64,000 bases of DNA from Fallopia convolvulus (lineage: Eukaryota; Streptophyta; Magnoliopsida; Caryophyllales; Polygonaceae): positions 43,175,427 through 43,239,426 of the forward strand of contig OZ024725.1 in assembly GCA_964016875.1 (NCBI GenBank). Reading direction: 5' to 3'. Made by a program: the position numbers and the translations under genes. This document shows, in pieces, positions 10,880 through 22,435 of the stretch. Each line of letters starts with the position of its first letter. Position 1 is the stretch's first letter. The notes under the pieces are model-generated. The model was not told the DNA's origin, did not search any database, and worked only from the letters and a program-made list of their open reading frames with translations.

Positions 10880-13109
10880 CTATGACAATTCTCTTCTCTT
10901 ATACATCTCAATCACCAGTTCCATTCTCACTTGATCAATTGAGAGGGATACATTGTCTTTTATGGGCATGCGTTGTGGATCGATGTCGTCCCATACCACT
11001 TGATGCCAAAACGAGTGTATCTCATCTGGCATTATCGGTTGCTTGTTGACGATGGCATGAGCAATCCTACGAGGACAAGGAAGACCCATGCGCTCTCTCC
11101 ACCAATAATCATCACACTCAGTCTCCATCTTTCCCTCACTCATCTTTTTGTGTAGGTTGTAGAACATATCCAACAACTTCTTAAGGCAATGTGTTGACAC
11201 TCTATAAGAGAGACGAACAAATATCGCCCTCAGTTCCTTAGGGACACCCTCCAACTCTGTTGGTAGCTTCGTACGTGCCATCTCAAGATCTCACCGCAAC
11301 CCACCAACTTGGGACACAATCTGATGGTGAATCCTTCCAATCATCGTGTTAAAGCCTCCTCGAGAATTGTCAAGTATTTTTTTAGAGCACATGGTGCATG
11401 CCCTCCACCCTGTAATAAACATAATTTGACTTATTTTTCTTAATATAAATGAATAAATCAAAGTACATGTATAGGCCTAAAGTTACCAATTCGTTGTTCT
11501 CATTTGAAAGTGAAGACAATGCTCCGTCCATGCTCTTACTATCATCTGCTTGTAAGGCCCAAGCCATGAGTTCTCAACATATGGCATGAGCCCTAGCCAA
11601 CGCTCTTTCACTTTTAGAAGCCTCTCCCATCATATTTGGCCTCAGTTGATGACATAAATATGCCCCAACATCTATGGGCAAATCTTTCTACAACCTTGAG
11701 GTCTTTTAGAATACCAAGAGCATACGCTTTAGACCTTCACGTGCACACAACACAGGAGATGTTTTATTTCGTCCCCAAATACAGCATCCTTTGCATTCAT
11801 GATGGCCTTCTCTCGATCTGTAACAATCACATTTGGCATTGTCCCCAATTCTGCAAACAAACGCTTCAAATGTTTCAACACTCATGTATAACTCTCGGTG
11901 TCTTCCTTAGCGATAAATACAAAACCAATGTTGAATGATTTGTTAGTGCACGTGAATCCAACCATCTCTAGTAATGCCATGTCGTACTTGTCCATGTATG
12001 ACATGTTAATCAAATTGTGAAAAAACAAAACAAAATGCTTAATAACATATTCAAAGTTTAGAAAAGTGTACCTATTTGTCTTATATGTATTGTCCATAAT
12101 GACAACCTAGGGAACAGTCTCAATAGAAGCAACAAGGTCGGGTGGACGAAGAACAAGATCTCAATATGATCTGAATTATCCATCCTCTTCGGAAAGAAAC
12201 GGTATTTGTTTCGTTGCAAAAAATGTAACGCATATTGGGTTACCGTCATATTTCCACGGTCCTTGATTAGAAAATTTGTCCTCAAATTTGAAACTTGTTT
12301 CTTCGATGTCACATTACTAGGATAAAGCGCCCTCAATTCCTCGACTATTCTCCTTGGAGGCACATATATGTAGCTCAAATTCCTACCAACTCCTTCTGAG
12401 CTTTTGTCATTCGTCCCATAAATGAATAACCAAGTAAACTACTTGGGAGGTCATGGTTGTGAACTCCGCACCCAACAGTTAATGCGCATTTTCCCGTTGA
12501 CTTGCTTCGAACCCCAACCAACTCAAACTTACAGTTGCACTTGCTTTGAAGTGTCTGTACACTTGGTGGTCTAACAATTGGGAGTACTTCATCGTTCTTT
12601 ACAGATCTATACTTGCCATGCTTATAACATGCAAGTCTGACCATTGTTGGGTTTGATGTTTTTATTGTCAACATCATCATTCTTTCACGACCAACTTGCC
12701 TAGCCCAATCTAGCATGTCTTCTCTATTATCCCACACCATATCATTCTCAAAATCACCAGAAAAATCCTTCCTAGGTACCTATGTATATAATATCACAAT
12801 TTATCTCAATACACCAAACATGTATACTATGCAATGATAAGAACATATTATAAATTTCAATAAAAAAAATTCACACAATAATCAAAATCATGTATTATTT
12901 TGAAAAAATTAACTACTTCAACGTAAATCGTAAGTTATCTTTGATTCGACCATCTCGTTTTCAGATTTTCCTTCCCCTTCTTCTTCTTCTTCTTCTTCTT
13001 CTTCTTCTTCTTCTTCAAAAGACATTGATGACTCTGACTCTTCTTCTAAAGATTTCGACTCGTCTTCTGCTTCATACGATGAATCCGAAAATTCCGTTTC
13101 TGATGACAT
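10880..13109 (-). pseudogene. FAR1/MULE-type transposase remnant
   Basis: In minus-strand order: an acidic N-terminal piece (13109-12918, a run of about 13 Glu encoded by a TTC/GAA microsatellite); a FAR1-like DNA-binding region (from about 12775, KCNCKFELVGVRS and GVHNHDLPSSLLGYSF, 12740-12375); a region with NVTSKKQVSNLR (12378-12180); the MULE catalytic core with HPTLLLLLRLFPRL, DKYDMALLEMVGFTC and a VIVTDREKAIMNA-like block (about 12180-11790); and a C-terminal SWIM-like piece (11281-10880, ECDDYWWRERMGLPC, then IMPDEIHSFWHQVVWDDI). Several frameshifts separate the pieces, and a probable intron lies near 11987-12070. Plant homologues include both MULE transposases and FAR1-related regulators. 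Frame damage says this copy is dead. Confidence 0.7.
12978..13017. repeat. (TTC)n/(GAA)n microsatellite
   Basis: An uninterrupted run of TTC triplets. On the minus strand it encodes the poly-Glu run of the MULE-like N-terminal piece; the poly-Leu reading on the plus strand is a shadow. Confidence 0.9.
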
Positions 13110-13532
13110 TGTTCAATCTCGGGTTTGTTAATCAAACATATTAATTTTCGTGGGAAGAATAAGTTTCGCTGCACGTGATTGTCGAACAAATTAGGGTTTT
13201 AGTTTCGTGTGCGACGACAAAAAAATCCACGCTGTTGTAACAGCCGCAATTTTCACGCATCATGAAGTGTTGTGCTTCATAAAGCGTGAAAAGTGCGGTA
13301 CCCGCCTTTCTGTGCTTCAACGTCCCGCTTCATGAAGCGGCGTTTTCCTTGTGCACCTGACAAAAAATTCATGTGTAGAAGGCATCGCCCTTTAAACATA
13401 ACCGTAGAATTATTATATATGAGTAAGATTCAGGTGCGAATGGGCGCCCAGGTGCGAAATAAGAAAGAACAGGAGTCGTTGGATCAAGAAAAATCAAAGG
13501 CACTGATCATTTCACTTAAAAAGGGGAAAAAA
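13110..13532. other. Intergenic stretch between the MULE remnant and the foldback element
   Basis: No gene is seen. It holds short inverted pieces around GCTTCATAAAGCGTGAA/CTTCATGAAGCGGCG (13275-13345) and, at about 13430-13510, GGTGCGAAATAAGAA-type sequence that may be an outer terminal repeat of the DNA element to its right. A weak partner (AGGAGTGAAATAAGAA on the minus strand) ends near 15963. Confidence 0.4.
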
Positions 13533-15830
13533 ACGGCACAGACGAATTATTGGCGAATTATTCGCGTATTTTAAAAAAAACGGAAATAGGACACGCGCCC
13601 AGATTGTTCATCAGTATTGTGGATTTGTTCATCAATAATGTGGATTTGTTCATCAAAATTGTGATTTTGTTCATCAAAACTGTGATTTTGTGCATAAATA
13701 AACTATTGCTTGTGCATCAAAAATCTATTGTTTGTACATAAAAAATGAACAAATGTGTATCAAAATTACATGCAATATGTTCATCAACATTCTGATTTTG
13801 TTCATAAAAAACGAAAATATTTATTCATTGGTTTTGACATATTTGTTCATCGGTTTATGCATATTTGTTCATTAATAACATCAATTTGTTCACTGGTTTA
13901 TGCATATTTGTTCATTGTCTTTTTCATATAATTGTTCATTACTAGATGCATATTTGTTCACTAGTAACCTCAATTTGTTCATTGCTATATGCATATTTGT
14001 TCATTAATAACATCAATTTGTTCATTGCTATATGCATATTTGGTCATATCAATGAAAAAATAAGGGTATATCCATGAACAAATAGGGTATATTAATGAAC
14101 AAATAGGGTATATGTTGAGAGGGTTTCTTGACAACAAATAAATTTATAATCAAGACCCCGCTGAATATAGCAGAGTCAGGTTCGTCCACAGGAGATAGTC
14201 AGTGCTAAGTTCTATTACTTGTTACGCAAGCAATCAAAAAGTAGAGGTTTTTAACAAGGGAAAGAGAAATTCTAAGGTAAAGGTGTCACCACAACAACAA
14301 TTATGCACGCCAAACGTTAATGAAACATATAGATCATGCTTTTATCACATAAAGGTGCTAACTTTCGTTAACTAAAGCAAGTAAATCAATCAACTTTCGT
14401 CCTATCAATAAACTTACTATCTGATCTCTTCTACTTCAACTAGGATAGATTTGCTTTCGCTTCAAAACCCTAATTGACTATTCTGATTCAAGGTTTTTGC
14501 TTTCGCTTCAACTATGAATGAGAAATTCCCTTCAACTTTCGTCTCAAGGATTAAGAACAAGAGAATAGATTCATGCAATAAAAACAATCAAGACATGATC
14601 ATAAACAAGCATGCACAACCATTGTTGGGTTTAACCCCAACCTTAGAGAGAGAGACTACTCACAATTCATACTAATTGAAAACATCCAAATTAAATTAAA
14701 AAGAAAGCTTACAACCGAATCCAAACGATAGTTCTTCTCTACAAAAACTCGCCTCTTCCCCCTCTCACACGCCTCTCTCCTCCCCTTACTTGCCCTCCAA
14801 GGTCATTGATTGTGTAGAGAATAACAAAGGGTAGACAAGAGTATTTATAGAGAAACTATTCTATCTTAAATCTATCTCTAAGGAAATAAATCTATCTTAA
14901 ATCTAACTATAAGGAAATAATATCTTCTAATAAGATATACCCCTTCTATCTATCTAATAACATAAAAAAGGAAACAAGATAGAAGCCCATAAATATCACC
15001 GACTCGGATCTCTGCTGCTCTCGCTGCCTCGTTAACGACCTTGACATGGTCGTTAACGACCCTTGAGTAAAACTTGCGTAGAAGATTCGTTACAACTCCG
15101 TTTGGCTCGATTCTTTTTCCTATGTTCTTGTAACGAATTTCTCTATCTCTTTCCAAGCTCAAACTTGATCTTCAATAACTTTACTCGAGCGCTTAATCTT
15201 CATCTTCTCTTCATTCTTAAGTGCTATCTACACCGGTTTTACTCCTTTCTTCAAAATATGCTCCAAAAAGCTTCTAAAAACCTACAAAACACCACCAAAG
15301 CTTATGTAGACTCCATATCTTAAGAAAATACGAAAACCTACACAAACGACTCAAAACAAAACACAAAGCTAAAGAAAAAGACTCAAAAACACTAAAAACA
15401 CACCCTAAAAACATGACTAAAAAGGCGGACATCAGTATACCAATGAACAAAAAAGAAGTATACTAATGAACAAATAATGGTATACCATGGGTATATCAAT
15501 GAACAAATAGGGGTATATCAATGAACAAATACGAGTATATCAATGAACAAATATGGGTATATCAAAACTAATTATATGTGCATAAAAAACTACATAAATA
15601 TTGTATTCCTACAAATAAATAAGGTTAAAAAATAAAATTAAAAATAAAAAAGTTCGAAATCAATGAACAATGTTATCAAAAACTCAATGCACAATTAGTT
15701 AGTATTGATGAACAATTGGTGAATATTGATGAACAAATCGCTATTTCTGATGAATAAACTGGGCGCGTCTCATAAATACGTATTTTTCGAAAAATTCGTG
15801 AATAATTCGGGAAAAATTCATCCGTGCCGT
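13533..15830. mobile_element. Foldback-type DNA element with GTTCAT tandem arms
   Basis: The left arm 13533-13613 (ACGGCACAGACGAATTATT ... GACACGCGCCCAGATTGTTCATCA) is matched, with mismatches, by the reverse complement of 15748-15830 (ACGGCACGGATGAATTTTT ... AGACGCGCCCAGTTTATTCATCA). Inside, the left half (13600-14112) is a run of degenerate units of about 20 bp based on TTTGTTCATCAA/TTTGTTCATTAATAACATCAA. The right half (15435-15747) has the same word inverted (ATGAACAAATA, TATATCAATGAACAAAT). The centre is occupied by a solo LTR (14113-15434). No transposase is seen. The superfamily is unclear: MULE-like or foldback. Confidence 0.6.
14113..15434 (-). repeat. Solo LTR of the element C/D family, 5-bp target duplication GTATA
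   Basis: On the minus strand it runs from TGATGTCCGCC (15434) to CCCTCTCAACA (14113), the same termini as the LTRs of element C. GTATA at 14108-14112 and again at 15435-15439 is a perfect 5-bp duplication. No polypurine tract, primer site or coding sequence adjoins it, so it is a solo LTR left by LTR-LTR recombination. The word GTCGTTAACGACC occurs twice at about 15028-15062, as in element D. The repeated 'ctttcg' stretches at 14350-14545 also match the C LTR (CGAAAG). Confidence 0.9.
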
Positions 15831-15962
15831 ATTTTATTGAAAAATACGCGAATAATACGGGAAAAATTCGTCCGTTCCGTATTTTATTTTTTTAATGAAT
15901 GTTTAATAAGGAACGTTAATTTTTTAAATGAACAATCGAGATTTATTCTTATTTCACTCCTC

Positions 15963-16099
15963 TTCATAAAAATATATAATTTCGACGAACCCTTCCTAGT
16001 TGCGCTACTACTCTGAAAGCGAAGCGCGTGAAGAGAGGATCGGAGCAGCAGTAGTACCTCTCCCCTACTCTTTCTGTGTTTACCAGATTTGAAGATGAG
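15963..16099 (+). promoter_or_regulatory. SURF1 upstream region and probable 5' UTR
   Basis: Only about 135 bp separate the last recognisable repeat-type sequence from the SURF1 start codon. No clear TATA box is seen. Sequence from about 16010 becomes less AT-rich (GAAGCGCGTGAAGAGAGG), which may mark the transcribed leader. This is inferred from position only. Confidence 0.35.
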
Positions 16100-18301
16100 A
16101 TGACTTCCTCCATTTTCAAATCCCTCACTAAACGATCCCTTTTTCTGTATGGCGGCGGAGGCACGGCTGTGCTGCTTGACCGCCGGTTACTCCCATCTAC
16201 GATTCTTCTGTCTTCTCCTTTCTCTACTTCTGCAGCTTCCGGCCGCTCAATCGACGGTTGGTCCTCTTCCTTTTTTCATCAATCGCAAGGTTCTCCTTCC
16301 ATCCTTTCTCTAATTTAGCGTTGAACTGTTGCGATCTTTGTCAGAGAAAGAGCGAGGGATATGGTCGAAATTGTTCCTCTTCATCCCTGGAGCTATGGCC
16401 TTTGGCCTTGGGTCCTGGCAGATCTTTCGAAGGCAAGATAAGGTGTGTACCATCATATAACAATCTTTCTACTGCTTATTTTTATGTAGGGTTATGTTTA
16501 ATGTGGGTTTCTATCTTATTTCTTCGTGCAGAAGAGTTATTTTATTATTGCATTTTGCAGCCATTTGTCTGATTTTAATTTTTGCAACCTTCTCCATGGA
16601 TGTTTTTGGGCATAGGATTAGAATAGCGTTTTGATAGAAAGGTACTATCTTTTCATTGACCACAACCTAACTTTTTAGGAAAAAATCATCTGGTTATATT
16701 ATCCAAGTTTTAGTTGATGTAAGCTATCTAAAGTGAGTGAAGAACATTGCAATGGTACCTTTCGGAAAATATATATATTTTTTAAGAGGGACCCACCTTT
16801 GATGGTAAACTCCGGGTTCGTGAACTAGCCGGCAAAGTGCACGAACCAAGAGATAGCGAGGCTTGATAATTCACCTAAGTGAAGGGACGGAGGCAAGGAT
16901 CAAACATGGGACCTCCCAACATCTCCCATGCCTCCTATCACTAGGCCATCCCATGTGGGACTTTCATGGAAAATATTAGTTTTAATTGTTTTTACCCAAT
17001 AAAAAATACTTCTGTAGAAATAATGGCATAACTAGGTACAACTTTGCAAGACTCCTTGTAGAGATCTAAAATTCCTGCAAAATTAAGTGATATCTAAACA
17101 TTTGACTCTGCATATCTTTGGGAATTGCAGCTGTATGTATGCTTACTGCCTTTAATAGCATGAATATCTATTATTGTAATAAAACAGCAACTTTGGCTGC
17201 TTAATATCATTCAACATTTAATTAAACAATTGGTTTTTCAAATGTGTGTTTTTCTTATATATGCATGTGGATTCAATCTATCACTTTTCTTTGGTTCAAG
17301 TGATATTTGATATCCAAGAAAAGAAGAAAAGAAAGTTATTTTTGGATTGGGATGATAAGGATACACAAGTTACTTTGTAGATATATCTTTGCTAGGGTTT
17401 GATAGGATTTAACAGTTGATTCCAAAAGAAAAGAAAAAATATAATATAACTCTTCTTTTGTACTTTGTTCAACATGAAACTCGACTGATTGAGTGAAATA
17501 CAATTATTTACTTTGTGTTATAGTTTTGGTCTTTTTTAATATCGCTACGGGCCTTTCAGGCACTCCCCCTCTGCGTTAAGCCAGGGGTGTCCCCATCTTG
17601 GCCCCCTAGATTCCGCTGTAGCGGAGTTACACTGGGTCAATGTTGTTGTTGCTATGGTTGATAAATTATTCATTTTCTAATATATATCCTTCTATTTTCT
17701 CTAGGTCAAAATGTTGGAATATAGGCAAACAAGATTAGGAATGCTGCCTGTGAATTTGAGTGGCATACCTACTGTTGACAATCTACAGTCTTTGGAGTTC
17801 AGGCGGGTGGTATGCAAAGGAGTTTTTGATGAAAAAAGGTCAATATTTGTGGGTCCACGATCTAGGAGCATCTCAGGTGTGACAGAAAATGGATACTACA
17901 TAATTACACCCCTTATGCCTGTTTCTGGTGATCCTGAGAGGTGAGTGTATCGAGCTTTATCATATAAACTTATAGTTAGAATTTGGACTGTTTGACACAT
18001 TTTTCTGTCAAATGTAGCAATAAGTAGTTTGTATTGTTAATGTTGACTTCTCTGCATCTTATGATCTCTGTGTTTCTTTTAATTTTTGTATATTAGTGAT
18101 TGAGGTTCTCATTTGGTTCTGTTATACATTTGTTCAATCTGCAGTATTTCTTCTACCTAAAGTGCTCTTATCTTGGAATTTTTAGTTTTACTGGTATCTT
18201 CTGCCTTCTTTAGCATAAACTTCATGTTTAAATTAAAATGTACTCTATTTGTATCAAGAAATGTGTCATTTATGCTATTTTAAATGATGGTATCACACAC
18301 A

Positions 18302-18356
<55 letters not shown>

Positions 18357-18357
18357 A

Positions 18358-18398
<41 letters not shown>

Positions 18399-20802
18399 TA
18401 ATATTGTTATTCTATTTTCCTCGTATTCAATTCTCTTCTAAAACATTTCACTGTTTATACTTTGAATCAATTTAACAAAACCAAACAGAATAAATTCATA
18501 AGGAACATATGGTCATTAGCTGGAGGAAATCTGCCAGGCTTCTAATTTTATATCTTAGGTTTCTTAATGCTTTGCACCAAAAGTTCCTTGCCGATTCAGA
18601 TGTCTTCCCTGGCTCACTCATTTGTATGGTAGCATAGCCACAAAAATTGCTTAGTTGCACTCTTGAGCAATGTGACCCTTAATTTTGGCAATTTCGGCAG
18701 ATTTTGCCATGTGTAGGGATCAGTGGAGGGGGAGAGGATTACAGTTGAGGAGTGGTAGTGGACAATGAGTGAGGGAGAGCTTCGGACTTTTCAGTCTTTC
18801 ATTCTTGTGTATTTTCCCATCCCTTATCTTTTTTTCTTCCTCCTGTGTTCCCCCTTTTTATTGGGTCTTTCAGGCACACCCTCTTGTTGTCTTTTCAGGG
18901 CAAGGGTGTGTATATCTTGACACCCCAGACCATGCCTTTTCTGGGAGTCCACTGGGTTGTATTTGTTGATGTTGTTGTTGTTGGTGGTGGTGGTGGTTGT
19001 ATGCATAAGTTTGAGCTGTACACAATTTTTTAGGTTCTTACACCTGGAGTATAGTCGCTTTCTCCATTTGTCCTTTCCAGCTTATAATATCTGGCCTTTC
19101 AGTATTCAGGTACCTGTTCTAGTCAATAGAGGATGGGTTCCACGCAGTTGGAGAGACAAGTTTTTGGATGTTAAGAAAGATGTTGAACAACATACAGAGC
19201 CCCCACCTTCTACCTTAGAGTTGGAGGAGAGCAGTCCTTGGTGGAAATTTTGGTCCAAGAAGTCTGAGAGGAATGATGAGGTGGATTTTTAGTTTTTCAA
19301 CAGGTCATGCTTATGTGTGCAAACTATTTAAAGATTGAACAACGGTTTTATATACTTCTTTATCTATTCTTATCAAAGCAGGAAGAATCTCCTGAAAAGA
19401 CAAATCTAAAAGAAGTTGTTGGTGTGGTTCGTGGAAGTGAGAAGCCTAGCATTTTTGTTCCAGCTAATGATCCTAGTTCTGGTCAATGGTTTTATGTTGA
19501 TGTTCCTGCTATTGCTGATGCTTGTGGACTTCCTCAGAACGTTATCTGTATTGAGGATATTGATAGCAATGTGAATCCTAGCAATCCATATCCCATTCCA
19601 AAGGATGTCAATACTCTGATTCGTACCTCAGTGATGCCACAGGACCACCTAAATTATATTATAACATGGTAAGCTCTTGTTTCATAGTAGTAATTGTATA
19701 CATGAATCATGCATGTACGCTGCATGAAAAGGATATGTGACATCAGTGAATCTTCCTCAATAGTAGCCCCAATTCATTCACTATCTCATGTTTGCATATG
19801 CATGTATTACTGACTGTCTAATATCTCTTTGTTTCATAATATTATTTTATCCGGTATCTGGACAATTGGTTTGTGTATTCACCCTGTCAATTGTCATCTT
19901 GAGCTTGTTTTGTTTATCTATGATTGATCATTCTAGTAGTAAATTATGTATGTGGTGGTGGTGGGAGGGGGGGGGGGGGCATTTTGGCTACAGACCCTTG
20001 TACTATTGATGTTTAACTTCTGTACTGATGGAAGTCTGGCCCACAATACAAGAGTCTGAAGCCAAACCTTGGTGAAGATCAACTTGTAGTAGCATAAAAT
20101 TCCCTTTTATCATAGTATGTAGGTCCTCGCATGGTTTTAAGCTTCCTGCTGCACCTCCTGCCGGAGGGATGAGTTTCAGACAAAAAATTTGAGCATAATG
20201 TGTGTGAACTGAGGAATCCAGCTATGTTTTGATTCTCTGAAGCACTCAATTAAGTTTGAAGAAAAGGATGATACACAAATTTAGCAACATTATTAGTTAA
20301 AAAATTATACTTCCTGTCATAATTGATTCTCTCTTCAATGGCTACATCCCACTTTACTCATTTTCAGTTTGAGGGATATGATATTGATCATCTTTTATCA
20401 TAAACTCAGATTAGACATGATGGGATTTTTCTTTCCAGAAGTGGATCTCAAGGATCAAAATTTAAAGAGTAGACATTTCCCGGAAGGGATGTTTCATAAT
20501 ATATAAGAGGGTAGAGGGAGAATCACTAGAAATTTTGTTGCTTGGCCAAAACTCTCGGTTGTTGTTATTTTGCTTGCTTTCTTTGACATGTCTGATGGGT
20601 TAACTAGCTTGTCATATGTGCTTCAGTTTAATTTTGATGCATCCTTAAGAAAGAACAGCTCAATCATCTCAAAATTTCAATACATCCTTGTCCTACTGTT
20701 ATTTATTTTCATCAACACTTCATTCTTCGTTTCAGGTACACTCTTTCAACCGTTGTAACAGGCATGGCTTACAAGAGACTGAAGACAACAAAGCGTTTTT
20801 AG
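16100..20802 (+). CDS. SURF1: SURF1-like cytochrome c oxidase assembly protein, six exons
   Basis: Exons by reading frame and GT-AG borders: 16100-16256, 16345-16442, 17705-17940, 19103-19280, 19382-19668 and 20736-20802 (TAG), together 1023 bp or 340 residues, close to other plant SURF1 proteins. SURF1 is an inner mitochondrial membrane factor for early assembly of complex IV. Seen: a Ser/Arg-rich N-terminus suited to a mitochondrial presequence; first membrane segment in exon 2 (FIPGAMAFGLGSWQIFRR); the SURF1 core EFRRVVCKGVFDE, GPRSRS, ENGYYIITPL, VLVNRGWVPRSW; a plant-type insert WWKFWSKK; PSIFVPANDP, GQWFYVDVP and NTLIRTSVMPQDHLNYIITW; and a short second membrane segment ending KRLKTTKRF. 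The ATG at 16076 would add an acidic MFTRFEDE, so 16100 is preferred. The gene is convergent with the LRR gene and looks intact. Confidence 0.93.
16785..16965 (-). mobile_element. tRNA-derived SINE in SURF1 intron 2
   Basis: On the minus strand, TGGCCTAGTGATAGG resembles a pol III A box and, about 30 nt on, TGTTTGATCC resembles a B box. This is followed by an unrelated body and an AT-rich tail (TTAAAAAATATATATA) near 16785. This is the layout of a plant SINE. Boundaries are approximate and no clear target duplication was found. Confidence 0.5.
17550..17655 (+). mobile_element. TTG-tailed SINE, copy 1 (SURF1 intron 2)
   Basis: It begins GGGCCTTTCAGGCACTCCCC and has the internal blocks TTAAGCCAGGGGTGT, CTTGGCCCCCTAGATTC and GTAGCGGAGTTACACTGGGT, then a short TTG-rich tail (TGTTGTTGTTGC). 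It is the same body as the copies at 18867 and 31440, with sequence matching those two blocks throughout. The 3' (TTG)n tail is typical of S/TS-type plant SINEs. Confidence 0.6.
18294..18399. repeat. (AC)n microsatellite in SURF1 intron 3
   Basis: About 95 bp of nearly pure CA dinucleotides with two CAGACA interruptions, followed by a short (AT)n. The His-Thr ORFs reading through it are not genes. Confidence 0.95.
18867..19003 (+). mobile_element. TTG-tailed SINE, copy 2 (SURF1 intron 3)
   Basis: The body is GGGTCTTTCAGGCACACCC ... CAGGGCAAGGGTGTGTATATCTTGACACCCCAGA ... GGGAGTCCACTGGGTTGTATTTG, followed by a GATGTTGTTGTTGTTGGTGG tail. It is more diverged than copies 1 and 3 but shares the same start and end blocks. 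It ends about 100 bp before SURF1 exon 4. Confidence 0.55.
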
Positions 20803-22435
20803 ATATTCTGTTATCCAGCGCCTTTTATCAACCAAAGTCGCAGAATATTTTTGTTCATGACATGAATTTTCTCTCATCTTGTGTCCTCTACATTCATATC
20901 ACATGATATGATGCTCGGTATCTCTCACTGCAGCAGTTTCTTCATGGCTCATTGGTCTTGGCTCTACTGGCACACCTTTTTTTAATTATTTTATTGTTCT
21001 TTATCGAGCTAATTGTTTTTCGTTATTATGCAATATAGCATGACAGGCTATAGGTGGAATATGCACCTATTTTTAGTGTCCCATTGCGGTGGCAGATCTG
21101 TGGGGGCGACAAAGCGTTTGCAATTGCACCCTTGTCATTTTTAATGTTTAGGGCACCTGTGAGATTGCTTAAGCATAATAAGTTAATAACTATCCTCCTT
21201 TGTATTATTTCCATTTTTAAAATGTGTAAGCAAGGATGTACTAGCGAAAGTAGTGACGTGACAATTGCAACATAAAATTCCCTCTGCTTCGGAAAGATCT
21301 TTTATTCTTCTCACACATTTTGTTTAGTTGAAAGTGGAGTGATTTTAGTTTGACATTAATGATTTACTTTCAATTTCTTTTCAAAACATGAATAAATTAC
21401 TAATGAATTTATAAAGAGATTTGTGGATAAAAAATGAAACGTGGGCTACATACATTCAGTGGCGGATCTAGCATTAGGCATCTAAATCTCTTGTAAGGGC
21501 ACTTGTAAAGCATTCTTTAGTAATACAAAGCTCGATTTCCACAAATCCTTAGCCATCTTTCCTGCACTTGTAAAGCATTCTTTGGTAATACAAAGCTCTT
21601 TTTCCACAAAATCCTTAACCATCTTTCCTTGACTTTCTAGTTGTAGCATATTTGAAAGGCTTGACTTAGCTTTTCGGAAGGATTGACTTAGTTAAGAGCG
21701 AACATCACTGTTGATCGTCTTGCTTCTTTTGCTTTTGATGATATAAGAGGTTAGGTTATCTCCCACTCACTGACTACTTAGCCTTTTTTCATTATTAATA
21801 AAAATCACAATTGAGGGAACGAAGAGTACTGTGACTCTCTCCTTCTACCAAAAAAATAGATTGATGGGGTAGGCTATAATGTTAGTAGAAGAGATGAGGT
21901 TAGCCGGTGGCTGGTGGTGGCAGCCCTGACTTCTCACATTGGTGAAGGCTGGTGGGAGTGGTGGCTCAGTGTTGGTGGCTTGTGCAATTGTTCTGGTATT
22001 CCCCCTCTGCTTTTCTTCTCTCCCACTCACCACTTCATGCATACAAGTAAAATCTCCGTATATGATTATATATAGGTGGCTGTACCTGAAAAAAGGTTAG
22101 ATTGTGAAATGTTCTTCAAGCCCGTATTAAACTCATGGCTACATAGGATGGAATTACAATAATCAGGCTCAACAATGACCCATATGACACGAGTGTCTTC
22201 AAACCAAAATGACTGACAGGCTAAAAACGTTCATTACTATATGAACTTTACAGAAACAAAAAGATGCAAAATTTTCTCAATACTGGATATTTTGTATGTA
22301 CAGTTTGCAAAAACCAAAGAATGCAAAATAGAGACACTGGCTCACCAAACACACCGAATGAAAAAGACAACAAATTGAAAAGAATAAATTGAATATGGTA
22401 CCAAACAGGAAAAGTTTCTACCCTTTGTTTTTTTT
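20803..22435. other. Intergenic region between convergent SURF1 and LRR genes
   Basis: No supported gene. It should hold both 3' UTRs. Seen: a near-duplicate of about 75 bp (CACTTGTAAAGCATTCTTTRGTAATACAAAGCTC at about 21499 and 21564), and CAGTGGCGGATCTAGCATTAGG at about 21458, which resembles a hAT-type terminus but has no visible partner. Confidence 0.5.

Noticed and set aside
12890..13144. ORF with a poly-Leu run
   Set aside because: Antisense shadow of the GAA/TTC microsatellite in the MULE remnant.
16258..16572. Single ORF covering SURF1 exon 2
   Set aside because: Reads exon 2 in the wrong frame; the SURF1 frame with GT-AG borders gives the conserved membrane segment.
18238..18475. 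ORFs encoding His-Thr repeats
   Set aside because: They are translations of an (AC)n microsatellite inside SURF1 intron 3.
21458..21480. CAGTGGCGGATCTAGC as the end of a second hAT-like element
   Set aside because: No matching second end or target duplication found nearby.
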